Shown here piece by piece: positions 48,340 through 56,574 of a stretch of DNA of 64,000 bases (its first letter is position 1; each line of letters begins with the position of its first letter). The notes below the pieces were generated by a model, which ran no database searches, had not been told where the DNA came from, and saw nothing but the letters and a program-made list of their open reading frames with translations. Made by a program: the position numbers and the translations under genes. Source of the DNA: BJGV01 sp964196335 (GTDB lineage Bacteria; Pseudomonadota; Gammaproteobacteria; Burkholderiales; Nitrosomonadaceae); NCBI GenBank assembly GCA_965238155.1, contig OZ250175.1, positions 496,001 to 560,000 on the forward strand, written 5' to 3'.

Positions 48340-48669
48340 ATGAAAGCTGTTTGGATGGGAATAATTGCAGCATCAGCCCTTTTATTGGTCGGTACCGCGC
48401 AAGCAAGTCCGGACCTGGCCAAAAGTAGTGGTTGCATGACTTGCCACACTGTTGATAAGAAATTGGTCGGACCAGGATTCAAGGATGTAGCTGCCAAGTA
48501 TAAGGGTGATTCTGGTGCTGCAGCTAGCTTGTTTGGAAATGTCAAGAATGGATCCGCCGCTGGTAAGCTTCGTTGGGGAACAATTGCCATGCCGCCCAGG
48601 GGTGGAAATATAAATCTTAGTGATGGAGATATTAAAACATTAGTAACCTGGATTTTATCTCTCAAGTAA
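48340..48669 (+). CDS. Small periplasmic cytochrome c (c-552-like)
   Basis: 109 residues: Sec signal peptide (about 1-22, ending GTAQA/SPD) and one class I heme domain. The heme motif is CMTCH in SSGCMTCHTVDKKLVGPGF and the distal Met ligand lies in IAMPPRGGNINLS. The mature ~87 residues resemble the c-551/c-552 type that carries electrons from hydroxylamine oxidation in Nitrosomonas, but the same fold serves many oxidases. SD TAGGAGAAAG is strong, consistent with high expression, and a strong terminator follows 15 bp after the stop. The ~15-residue difference from classical c-551 reflects a longer loop before the Met ligand. Confidence 0.9.
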   Translation: MKAVWMGIIAASALLLVGTAQASPDLAKSSGCMTCHTVDKKLVGPGFKDVAAKYKGDSGAAASLFGNVKNGSAAGKLRWGTIAMPPRGGNINLSDGDIKTLVTWILSLK

Positions 48670-48683
48670 GTCAGGGTCACATC

Positions 48684-48718
48684 AAAAAAAGCCGACGCAT
48701 AATCGTGTCGGCTTTTTT
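48684..48718 (+). terminator. Bidirectional rho-independent terminator
   Basis: AAAAAAGCCGAC and GTCGGCTTTTTT form a 12-bp stem around a 10-base loop, with T-run on the plus strand and A-run on the left. It ends the cytochrome c transcript. Confidence 0.92.
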
Positions 48719-48796
48719 GTTTTCTACACACTGAGAATCAGAGTATTAAGCTGTTATGCTATGTTATTAAATTTTAAATAAGTTTAACTTAGAATT

Positions 48797-49558
48797 ATGA
48801 GTTGGTTTTTAAAAAACATGGCAAGCGCTTTTTTATTGCCTCCATTAAGTCTTATTGTTTTAGGTGCAGTGGGAGTCTTGTTTTTGAATAGTCGTCCGGT
48901 ACTGGGTAAATTTCTGGTTATTGCCACACTTATTCTGTTTTATATATTATCCGTTCCAATTGTAGCAGAAAATGCACTACAAACTTTAATAACTCCAGCC
49001 GAATCTGGTTCTGAAATTAATAAAGTGCAGGCAATCGTAATATTAGGTGGCGGAACCTATTTCGGGGCCCCGGAATATGGTGGCCATACAGTAAACCAGT
49101 ATGGATTAGAGCGCATTCGTTATGGAGCGTATTTGCATTGGCACACAGGAAAACCGATATTAGTGACGGGGGGTGATTTACTGGGTACTGGCTCTTCAGA
49201 AGCGGGGCAAATGAAGTCAGTGCTGGAGAATGAATTTCATGTTCCGGTTAAATGGACTGAGGATACTTCAAGAGATACCCGTGAAAATGCTTATAACAGT
49301 TTCTCTGTTCTAAGAAAAGACAAAGTTACCCACATTGCATTGGTTACTCATGCCTGGCATATGCCAAGGGCGATCAGGGAATTTGAGAAAGCCGGATTTA
49401 AAGTTATACCTGCTTCTACCGCATATGTGACACAGCGCAAGGAAAATTTATTTGCATTTATTCCATCTGCTAGTGCACTTTTGAAAAGCAGACTTTTTAT
49501 ACATGAAGTTATTGGAATACTATGGTACCGGTTAACTCCGGCTCCGGATAAATCCTAA
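48797..49558 (+). CDS. ElyC/YdcF-type DUF218 membrane protein
   Basis: 253 residues with two N-terminal hydrophobic segments (about 12-32 and 38-60), then a DUF218 domain: IVILGGGTYFGAPEYGG, PILVTGGDLLGTGSSEA, EDTSRDTRENAYNS, and VTHAWHMPRAIREFEKAGF. In E. coli ElyC affects envelope biogenesis at low temperature and peptidoglycan/undecaprenyl use; the biochemical activity is unknown. Monocistronic, 127 bp after the cytochrome stop. Confidence 0.88.
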   Translation: MSWFLKNMASAFLLPPLSLIVLGAVGVLFLNSRPVLGKFLVIATLILFYILSVPIVAENALQTLITPAESGSEINKVQAIVILGGGTYFGAPEYGGHTVNQYGLERIRYGAYLHWHTGKPILVTGGDLLGTGSSEAGQMKSVLENEFHVPVKWTEDTSRDTRENAYNSFSVLRKDKVTHIALVTHAWHMPRAIREFEKAGFKVIPASTAYVTQRKENLFAFIPSASALLKSRLFIHEVIGILWYRLTPAPDKS

Positions 49559-49633
49559 AATTATTTTTCTAAAAAAAGAGAGTTTATTATTCAGCGTAAA
49601 ATAATACCTGGAAATTTACGAATAAGGGCTGTC

Positions 49634-50050
49634 ATGAAAATGCGTATTAAATGGAAAGATAGAGTAAGCTTTCTGGGTGAAGCGGAAAGCGGTCATTCAG
49701 TATTGATGGATGGGGCGCCGGAGATTGGCGGAAGGAATCTTGGGCTGCGACCAATGGAAATGGTGCTGATGGGGACTGGTGGTTGTACTGCTTTAGATGT
49801 TGTGATGATCTTAAAAAAAGGTCGCCAGGAAGTTAGTGATTGTATAGTGGAAATTGAGGCAGAGCGAGCAAAGGAAGATCCCAAAGTATTTACCCGCATT
49901 CGTTATCATTTTATTTTAACCGGAAATAATCTAAAGCCACAGAAGGTGGAACGGGCAATCAATTTGTCTGCAGAGAAGTACTGTTCAGCCTCAATTATGC
50001 TAGGAAAAACAGCAATAATATCTCATGATTATGAGATCCTGGGGGGATAG
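49634..50050 (+). CDS. OsmC/YhfA-family protein
   Basis: 138-residue small alpha/beta protein. Two reactive cysteines, one in G-G-C-T-A-L-D-V-V and one in S-A-E-K-Y-C-S-A-S-I, match the OsmC/Ohr-type peroxidatic pair. The MKMRIKWKDRVSFLGEAESGH start and SHDYEILG end match the YhfA branch. It probably detoxifies peroxides or works in thiol chemistry; substrate not determined. Convergent with coq7, with only a 9-bp gap. Confidence 0.88.
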   Translation: MKMRIKWKDRVSFLGEAESGHSVLMDGAPEIGGRNLGLRPMEMVLMGTGGCTALDVVMILKKGRQEVSDCIVEIEAERAKEDPKVFTRIRYHFILTGNNLKPQKVERAINLSAEKYCSASIMLGKTAIISHDYEILGG

Positions 50051-50059
50051 GTCTTCTTG

Positions 50060-50686
50060 TTAAATCCAATATGTTGTTTTAGTCATCACCTTCGAGCCTA
50101 GCTTCATAACCAGCTTGACAGGTGTTGGCAGCTCAATACCGCCATGAGACATGGCAGAGGTGGCATGGCCTCCTTCATCAATTTGCATTTGTGCAACAAT
50201 AGCACGGCTCTTTTCGTCTTGGCTTGGTAAGGACTGTAAGTGTTTCGCCAGATGAGCTTCAACCTGACGTTCTGTTTCAGCAAGAAAACCTAAATTCCAT
50301 TTGTCACCGAGCATACCTGCTGCCGCACCAATAAAAAATGATCCGCCATACCATAGAGGATTTAGAAGACTCTTTCGTCCACCTAATTCTGCAATTCGTT
50401 GCTCAGTCCAGGCAAGGTGCTCAGTTTCTTCACATGCTGCCTGATTTAAACTTTGCTGAACTTTGGCATCTTTGGCGGTGAGCGCTTGTCCTTGATACAG
50501 TGCTTGAGCACAAATTTCCCCGGTATGATTGATACGCATTAAGGCTGAGGATTTATTTTTTTCTTCTTTGGTAAGCTCAGTTTCTGAAAAATTTTTCCCT
50601 GGAACTGTCCGTATCGTTTGTGCGGGTGCTAAGAGCGTACGTAGGGCGCCATCGAAACCAATAATAAACTTTTCAATATTAAACAT
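50060..50686 (-). CDS. coq7: Coq7, demethoxyubiquinone hydroxylase
   Basis: Di-iron monooxygenase of ubiquinone synthesis. Iron ligands are visible in NHTGEICAQALYQGQ, the EETEHLAW motif, VEAHLAKHL and the DEGGHA motif. ATG at 50686 (MFNIEKFIIGFDGALRTL) has GGAG 6-8 bp upstream; the upstream ATG at 50698 would add four residues. 208 residues is normal. The Fe-S protein gene at 50712 is on the same strand, 25 bp upstream. Confidence 0.93.
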   Translation of the reverse strand: MFNIEKFIIGFDGALRTLLAPAQTIRTVPGKNFSETELTKEEKNKSSALMRINHTGEICAQALYQGQALTAKDAKVQQSLNQAACEETEHLAWTEQRIAELGGRKSLLNPLWYGGSFFIGAAAGMLGDKWNLGFLAETERQVEAHLAKHLQSLPSQDEKSRAIVAQMQIDEGGHATSAMSHGGIELPTPVKLVMKLGSKVMTKTTYWI

Positions 50687-50711
50687 GAAGATCTCCAAAT
50701 TGGAAATATAA

Positions 50712-51899
50712 TTAAGTTGGCATATTCATCTGCCGTGCCAATAAAGTTACCGGATGTAGTATTTCAAGTTCTGGAATTGTATTCTGTAGTGCGCTAGAAA
50801 TATGCATATTGCAACCAATATTAGAAGTGACCAGATAGTTTGTATCATTGCTTATTGCAGATATTTTATCATTTAGTAGTGCTTTTGCCATAACCGGTTG
50901 GTCGAGGAAATATGTTCCGGCAGCTCCGCAGCATTGGTCATTACCAGCGAGTGGAGTAACTTGTATTCCAGGTATACGCATCAATAATTCGTAGGGGTAT
51001 TTTGAACTACGGAGAATATTACGCAGGGTACATGGATCATGTACCAGAATTTTATCTTGCAATGGAGCTATCTTTATATCGTGCCATCCGTCTGCAGTTA
51101 CCAGAAACTTGCTAATGTCTATTATTTTGGCAGAAAAATCAGAATAATAATCAGCAAGTCGTATACTACAACCGGAGCTAGTAGTAATAATTGTATTTAA
51201 ATTTAGTCCATCAAAAGCTTCTACATTTTGTTGAGCCAGTTGCATCGCTGTTTTTGTATCACCTCCATGTTGATGTAATGCGCCACAACAGGTCTGCATG
51301 GATGGTATATGTACTGTATAACCAAGACGATTGAGTACGTATATTGATGCATTGATTGTTTCTGCATCTGTAAGCCTTGCAACACAACCAAGGAATAATC
51401 CAACCTCGCCACAAGGTTTCCCAATCGGTAGATAAATCTTTTCCCAGGATTTAGATATATCTGTTTTACTAGAAAAAGTACGAGGCAGATTGATTTTAGG
51501 CAATTGTGCATTTAACTCAGCAAGCTTTGTTTTCTTTAGAATATCCGATTTTTTTAATAACCTTTGCAGACCAAGTTTCTGGTAAAAAAATAGAAGTAAA
51601 CGCAATTTATCAAAACGTGTAGGCTTGGCAATAAATTCTTTTTCTATTAATTTTCGTAACCAAAACTTCTTAGTTAATGTTTTACCATTTGATGATGCGG
51701 GTATAGATGTGGCTATCATAGAGCGTGTCTTGTCTATTAACTGACCATATGCGACATGGTTAGGGCATACCACTTCGCAGGAGCGGCAGGTAAGACAGCG
51801 ATCTATATGTTGAACAAAGCGTAGATTTATTGGAATGTGTCCGCTGGCAACGCCTCTCATTTGAGCTATACGTCCACGAGGAGAGTCAGCTTCTGACAT
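50712..51899 (-). CDS. GlcF-like iron-sulfur protein; N-terminal cluster lies upstream of the first ATG
   Basis: Two-cluster Fe-S protein with two CCG domains. The second 4Fe-4S motif CLTCRSCEVVCP is in the ORF. The first, CVSCGLCLPHCP, is encoded in the same frame just upstream (about 51915-51950), in an open frame reaching a TAA at 52056-52058 that has no ATG, GTG or TTG start. If one A is removed from the A5 run at 52032-52036, the ATG at 52041 would join in frame, giving a ~443-residue protein that includes cluster 1. CCG domains: CCGALHQHGGD and CCGAAGTYF. The role is probably glycolate or lactate oxidation (GlcF-like), but no glcDE is adjacent; coq7 follows. Confidence 0.8.
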   Translation of the reverse strand: MSEADSPRGRIAQMRGVASGHIPINLRFVQHIDRCLTCRSCEVVCPNHVAYGQLIDKTRSMIATSIPASSNGKTLTKKFWLRKLIEKEFIAKPTRFDKLRLLLFFYQKLGLQRLLKKSDILKKTKLAELNAQLPKINLPRTFSSKTDISKSWEKIYLPIGKPCGEVGLFLGCVARLTDAETINASIYVLNRLGYTVHIPSMQTCCGALHQHGGDTKTAMQLAQQNVEAFDGLNLNTIITTSSGCSIRLADYYSDFSAKIIDISKFLVTADGWHDIKIAPLQDKILVHDPCTLRNILRSSKYPYELLMRIPGIQVTPLAGNDQCCGAAGTYFLDQPVMAKALLNDKISAISNDTNYLVTSNIGCNMHISSALQNTIPELEILHPVTLLARQMNMPT

Positions 51900-52294
51900 A
51901 GTTATTCGATAAGTGGGGCAATGTGGCAGACATAGGCCGCATGAGACGCAGCGATTAGTTTCTGCGAGTAAGAAATTAGAAAATGAAGTAGGTGCTAGAT
52001 TAGTAGGTTTTATGGTTATCTCCGATAAGAGAAAAAGGCATGAAACAAAATTGGGTTAGAGCCATAAATATTAGTAAAGTCTACCTGTAATCAGTTTCAA
52101 AGTGTATAGGCATATTTGATACAGATTTAAATGCAGTCCGGAGTCAAAAGTTCTTTCCAGTTGTGAGAAATAAATTTTTCGGGTATATCGACATTACGTT
52201 TAAGCTTTATTACAGCGTTCTTATAAGACATTATTCATTTAGTATTACTAATTTAAGTCTTAATCTCATCAAGTTTAATGATAATATCTTATTC

Positions 52295-52592
52295 GAAGCT
52301 GGCTAGGCAGTCGCTGCCTTTTTTCAGTAATGAAAAATTGGGAGAGGAAAGTCCGGGCTCCAAAGAGCAGGATGCCGGTTAAGAGCCGGCCGCCGTGAGG
52401 CGAGGAATAGGGCCACAGAGACGAGCGTATTAAGTTACGGTGAAACGCGGTAACCTCCATCCGGAGCAAGACCAAATAGGCAGACTTTGACGTTGCTCGC
52501 TGAGTCTGCGGGTAGGTTGCTTGAGCGTACGAGTAACCGTGCGCCTAGAGGAATGACTGTCCACGACAGAACCCGGCTTATCGGCCAGCTTC
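52295..52592 (+). ncRNA. rnpB: RNase P RNA (class A)
   Basis: Bacterial RNase P catalytic RNA that removes tRNA 5' leaders. The ends pair as helix P1: GAAGCTGG (52295-52302) with CCAGCTTC (52585-52592). Conserved core elements seen are GAGGAAAGTCCGGGC and, at the 3' side, GACAGAACCCGGCTTATCGG. The GGTGAAACGCGGTAACCTCC region is also typical. An AT-rich hairpin (52594-52615) follows, but without a T-run. Upstream, TAATAT near 52282 could be the -10. Boundaries are estimated to within a few bases. It precedes the dcw cluster by about 380 bp. Confidence 0.95.
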
Positions 52593-52854
52593 ACTTATTT
52601 TGGAATAAAAATAAGCGTTACAATAAACAAAATATCGTTTTATTTGCCATACTTATTTGGCTGGGGTCTCAAGTCAGTTACTTGCTCAAGTTAGTTATTT
52701 CTCCCCATATCTCTCAAAGATTTACGAAGTTGTAAATTACCTTCAATTAAAGTCCTATCTCTTTTATTTATATAGTGTATTCCTATATACAAAGAAGTTT
52801 CTCCGAATTTTTCCTTAAGTCTTTGTCACATAAACAAAAATCCCGTAATTTCTC

Positions 52855-52911
52855 TTGACTTGGTTATATTTTTTAATTACAGTGGGCATTAGTGGGAAAA
52901 AGTGGGAAAAA
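52855..52911 (+). promoter_or_regulatory. mra/dcw operon promoter with triple MraZ box
   Basis: TTGACT (52855-52860), a 17-bp spacer and TACAGT (52878-52883) form a sigma-70 promoter. Three GTGGG repeats at 52882, 52892 and 52902, spaced exactly 10 bp, overlap the -10 and start region. MraZ binds such TGGG repeats and represses its own operon, so this should set the level of the whole division cluster. The gap between rnpB and mraZ (52593-52969) holds nothing else I can support. Confidence 0.85.
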
Positions 52912-52969
52912 TTATTGAATTGAATCAAGTCATGGGCTTGGAATTTTATCTGGAACAACAAGGGACAAT

Positions 52970-53416
52970 ATGTTTCGTGGGGTCACACAACTTAATCTTG
53001 ATAATAAGGGAAGGCTCGCTATACCTACGAAGTATCGAGAAAGCCTCATAGCTTTTTGTGCAGGCCATCTGGTTCTTACTGCCGATCCGGCCAAATGTTT
53101 ATTGGTTTATCCCCAGCCTGCTTGGGAGCCAATAGAGCAGAAACTAAATGGTCTTTCCAGCTTTAATCCACAAACCCGTAGTTTGCAGCGTCTTCTCGTT
53201 GGTAACGCCAGTGACGTAGAGATGGACGGTTCCGGGCGAATTCTAGTACCGCCACCTTTACGTCAGTTTGCAGGATTAACTAAGAATGTGGTGTTAGTGG
53301 GACAGGGTGCAAAACTTGAATTATGGGAAGAGGAAAAGTGGAATCAGCAAATTGAGGATTCTCTGGTATTAAAAGACGGAAGCATTCCGCCTGAACTTGA
53401 TGGCTTCTCACTGTGA
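52970..53416 (+). CDS. mraZ: MraZ, dcw operon transcriptional regulator
   Basis: 148-residue AbrB-fold DNA-binding protein with two tandem MraZ repeats. The first starts F-R-G-V-T-Q-L-N-L-D-N-K-G-R-L-A-I-P-T-K-Y-R; the second has the matching D-G-S-G-R-I-L-V-P-P-P-L-R. It acts as repressor at the triple GTGGG box upstream. First gene of the cell-wall/division cluster, 21 bp before rsmH. Confidence 0.95.
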   Translation: MFRGVTQLNLDNKGRLAIPTKYRESLIAFCAGHLVLTADPAKCLLVYPQPAWEPIEQKLNGLSSFNPQTRSLQRLLVGNASDVEMDGSGRILVPPPLRQFAGLTKNVVLVGQGAKLELWEEEKWNQQIEDSLVLKDGSIPPELDGFSL

Positions 53417-53437
53417 TGTTGTGGCGATGACACTCAG

Positions 53438-54373
53438 ATGCATGTCACGGTTTTGTTACAGGAGGCAGTGGACGCGCTGAGGATCAAACCAAGCGGAATT
53501 TATATTGACGGTACTTTTGGTTCTGGTGGCCATAGTCGGTTGATATTAGAAAAATTGGGTAAAAGCGGCAGGCTAATTGCATTCGACAAGGATATGTCTG
53601 CAGTAACCAAAGGGCAATCTATCAAAAATACGAATTTTCATATTACACACAGCAGATTTTCACGAATAAAGCAGGAGCTACAGGAGTTGGGTGTGTGTCA
53701 GGTAGATGGGGTATTACTGGATTTGGGGGTGTCATCACTACAACTTGAAAATACTTCAAGAGGGTTTAGTTTCCGTTTAAATGGGCCACTTGATATGCGT
53801 ATGGATACGAGTCAGGGACGGACTGCTACGGAATGGATTGCTTCAGTTTCTGAGAAGCATTTAAGGGAGGTGATAAAAAATTATGGGGAAGAACGATTTG
53901 CAAAGCAAATTGCCAGAGCAGTTGTTGCGACAAGATCGCAGCAGCCTATCAATACTACACTTCAACTTGCCGAGATCGTGGCAAAGGCCATACGCCCGGG
54001 CAAGCAAAATCAGAATCCGGCGACGCGCACTTTTCAGGCCATACGGATTTACCTCAATCAGGAGCTTGAAGAATTATCGTTGACCTTACCGGAATGTACG
54101 GGGCTATTGAAACAAGGTGGACGGCTTGTAGTTATTAGCTTTCACTCATTGGAGGACCGGGTAGTTAAACGCTTTATGAGGGAGGCATCATATCCCGATA
54201 AGTTACCTCGTAGATTGCCAATACGAGACGAAGACGTGCAACGTCTTGCTCGCCCCAAACTACGTTTAGTTGGGAAAGCAATACGCCCTAAAGAAAGCGA
54301 AGTAGTAGTTAATCCGCGCGCTAGAAGTGCAGTCATGCGGGTAGCAGAAAGGGTAAATGTCGATGATTTCTAG
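53438..54373 (+). CDS. rsmH: RsmH, 16S rRNA (cytosine1402-N4)-methyltransferase
   Basis: SAM-dependent methyltransferase (formerly MraW) for C1402 in the decoding site. SAM-binding motif DGTFGSGGHS; catalytic motifs include LLDLGVSSLQLENTSRGFSF and the C-terminal VVISFHSLEDRVVKRF. 311 residues, the normal length. It follows mraZ and is followed by a 37-codon ORF and ftsL. Confidence 0.96.
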   Translation: MHVTVLLQEAVDALRIKPSGIYIDGTFGSGGHSRLILEKLGKSGRLIAFDKDMSAVTKGQSIKNTNFHITHSRFSRIKQELQELGVCQVDGVLLDLGVSSLQLENTSRGFSFRLNGPLDMRMDTSQGRTATEWIASVSEKHLREVIKNYGEERFAKQIARAVVATRSQQPINTTLQLAEIVAKAIRPGKQNQNPATRTFQAIRIYLNQELEELSLTLPECTGLLKQGGRLVVISFHSLEDRVVKRFMREASYPDKLPRRLPIRDEDVQRLARPKLRLVGKAIRPKESEVVVNPRARSAVMRVAERVNVDDF

Positions 54374-54412
54374 AGAAAAATTATTCTCAATTATTTTACA
54401 GAGGAAAGAAAA

Positions 54413-54526
54413 ATGAAACATATTGTACAAGAAATATTATTAGTATCTGTAATCACTGTTATCTGTGTAACCGCAGCACTTTTCATTGCACAAGCAGGTA
54501 ATCCTGTTAGTTATAGAGGTCTATGA
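54413..54526 (+). CDS. 37-residue single-pass membrane protein of unknown function
   Basis: Small ORF starting at ATG 54413 and ending with TGA at 54524-54526. SD AGAGGAAAG lies 5-8 bp upstream. The peptide has a short N-terminus (MKHIVQE), one hydrophobic helix (about residues 8-27), and a short tail ending PVSYRGL. It fits between rsmH and ftsL, where I expect no gene, and ftsL follows 21 bp later with its own SD. The sequence is too short to assign. It may be a new small division-associated membrane protein or a chance ORF; strong SD and membrane profile favour real. Confidence 0.5.
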   Translation: MKHIVQEILLVSVITVICVTAALFIAQAGNPVSYRGL

Positions 54527-54547
54527 TCTTAGTTATAGGAAGTTGAA

Positions 54548-54853
54548 GTGACTAGACTGAATATTCTTTTGACTCTGATCGTTATTGCCTGCGCGCTGGG
54601 TGTTGTGACCTCACAACATAAAGCACGTAAGTTTTTTATGGAACTGGAGAAAGAGCAGGAACATGCAAGGCGTATAGCTGTAGAGTGGGGTCAGTTACAG
54701 CTTGAACAAAGCACTTGGGCAATGCGGGCACGTATTGAGAAGATTGCTACTAAGCAGCTGTTAATGAGAGTTCCGGATGGGTCACAAATTAAAGTTATTT
54801 CCTTAATGGAACCTGACAACTCAGCAGATTCCGTGGATGAGCAAAAATTATGA
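54548..54853 (+). CDS. ftsL: FtsL, cell division protein
   Basis: 101-residue bitopic membrane protein: N-terminal hydrophobic segment (about 4-22, LNILLTLIVIACALGVV), then a coiled coil (H-K-A-R-K-F-F-M-E-L-E-K-E-Q-E-H-A-R) and a short periplasmic tail. FtsL forms the FtsQLB complex that activates septal synthesis by FtsWI. GTG start at 54548 after AGGAAG. Its stop overlaps the ftsI start by four bases. Confidence 0.92.
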   Translation: MTRLNILLTLIVIACALGVVTSQHKARKFFMELEKEQEHARRIAVEWGQLQLEQSTWAMRARIEKIATKQLLMRVPDGSQIKVISLMEPDNSADSVDEQKL

Positions 54854-56574
54854 CTCACAGTCCAACGCCACATATTATTTTACCTGCATGGCGTTCACGA
54901 GTATTAGCCATTTTTTTATTGCTAAGTTTTTTTAGCTTAATTGTGCGAGCAGTTTATTTACAAGGAATGCACAATGATTTCTTACGGCAGAAAGGAGAGT
55001 CACGCTATAGCCGTGTGATCGAGATAAGTGCGCATCGTGGAATGATTACTGACCGACATGGTGAGCCTCTTGCAATCAGCACACCGGTTGAATCGGTATG
55101 GGTAAGTCCGGGCGACGTGGATGCGACTTACAGCCAATTAAAAAAACTGGCGGAACTGATCAAGATGGATGTTGCTGAAGTTAGCAAACGAATTGGTAAC
55201 AAAAAGCGAGATTTTGTTTATCTGAAACGGCATTTACCACCGGATATTACGGCTAGAGTAGTCGAGCTTAATATTCCCGGGATATTTCTTAAACGTGAGT
55301 TTCGTCGATACTATCCTACAGGCGAAATGACAGCCCATATACTTGGTTTTACTAATGTAGACGATAATGGACAAGAAGGAATCGAATTAGGATGGCAAGA
55401 TACTTTGGCTGGTAAGTCTGGGAGTCGTCGTGTCATTAAGGACAGGAAAGGACGTATTGTTGAAGATGTAGAAAGTATCCTTGAGCCTAGGCCTGGAAAA
55501 GATTTAGCTTTATCTATCGATAGCAAAATACAGTATCTTGCTTACAGAGAATTGAAGCGTGCTATGGATATTAATAAAGCTAAAGCCGGAGAGATAGTGG
55601 TTCTGGATGCTCAGACCGGAGAAGTGTTAGCGTTAGCTAACTTACCAACTTACAACCCAAATAACAGGACAAGAACAAGTGGCGGGAAAGCCCGTAACAG
55701 GGTTTTGACTGATGTATTTGAACCTGGCTCAACGCTGAAACCATTCACAGTAGCAGCGGCACTTGAAGCAGGCGAGATAAAGCCAGATACGATATTTCAG
55801 ACTGCTCCCGGAACTCTAACTATTGGCAGAGCAACGATCAGGGACTCACATAGAGAAGGTCCGCTGACTGTAGAGCAGGTGATCCAGAAATCCAGTAATG
55901 TTGGTTCTGCAAAGATTGCATTGACATTACCACCACAAACACTATGGGAAACATTCAATCGCTCTGGTTTTGGCACATCTACCGGCTCGGGGTTTCCCGG
56001 CGAAGTTAATGGAAAACTTCGCCCATACCAAACTTGGCGTCCTATTGAGCAAGCAACGATGTCATATGGTCATGGAATTGCGGTGAATCTGCTCCAGCTG
56101 GCACGTGCTTATACTTTGTTTTCAGAAGAAGGCAAATTGAAGCCGGTATCTTTACTAAAGATCGATACGCCTGCAATTGGTAAGCAGGTAATTTCACGTA
56201 AGACTGCTCTTGCTGTGAGTAAAATGTTGGAAATGGTGGTAAGACCCGGGGGAACAGCTCCTCTTGCACAAATTAATGGTTATCGGGTAGCAGGCAAGAC
56301 CGGTACTGCACATAAGTTACAAGGTAACGGTTATGCAAAAGATAAGTATATAGCTTCATTTGTAGGCTACGCACCGGCTTCCAACCCGCGTCTTATTATT
56401 GCAGTGATGCTTGATGAACCTTCGGCCGGACAATATTACGGAGGTAAAGTGGCTGCACCTGTTTTTAGCCAGGTTATGGTTAATGCATTAAGAATTTTGA
56501 ATGTGCCTCATGATGCACCCATTAATAAAGCAGTTTTATCACCAGCAATACCCGAATTAAAAGGTGATGTATGA
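54850..56574 (+). CDS. ftsI: FtsI (PBP3), septal peptidoglycan transpeptidase
   Basis: 574-residue class B penicillin-binding protein that cross-links septal peptidoglycan with FtsW. N-terminal membrane anchor (about 18-38), PBP dimer domain, then the transpeptidase domain. Active-site motifs: SxxK in EPGSTLKPF, SxN in KSSNVGS, and KTGTAHK. Overlaps ftsL (ATGA) and murE (ATGA), so it is translated as part of the operon. Confidence 0.96.
   Translation: MTHSPTPHIILPAWRSRVLAIFLLLSFFSLIVRAVYLQGMHNDFLRQKGESRYSRVIEISAHRGMITDRHGEPLAISTPVESVWVSPGDVDATYSQLKKLAELIKMDVAEVSKRIGNKKRDFVYLKRHLPPDITARVVELNIPGIFLKREFRRYYPTGEMTAHILGFTNVDDNGQEGIELGWQDTLAGKSGSRRVIKDRKGRIVEDVESILEPRPGKDLALSIDSKIQYLAYRELKRAMDINKAKAGEIVVLDAQTGEVLALANLPTYNPNNRTRTSGGKARNRVLTDVFEPGSTLKPFTVAAALEAGEIKPDTIFQTAPGTLTIGRATIRDSHREGPLTVEQVIQKSSNVGSAKIALTLPPQTLWETFNRSGFGTSTGSGFPGEVNGKLRPYQTWRPIEQATMSYGHGIAVNLLQLARAYTLFSEEGKLKPVSLLKIDTPAIGKQVISRKTALAVSKMLEMVVRPGGTAPLAQINGYRVAGKTGTAHKLQGNGYAKDKYIASFVGYAPASNPRLIIAVMLDEPSAGQYYGGKVAAPVFSQVMVNALRILNVPHDAPINKAVLSPAIPELKGDV

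Noticed and set aside
52127..52231. 34-codon minus-strand ORF between the Fe-S gene and rnpB (MSYKNAVIKLKRNV...)
   Set aside because: No ribosome binding site and no recognised family; could be a remnant but support is too weak to list as a gene.
52594..52615. AT-rich hairpin after rnpB as a terminator
   Set aside because: Stem is almost all A/T and no T-run follows; reported only in the rnpB entry.
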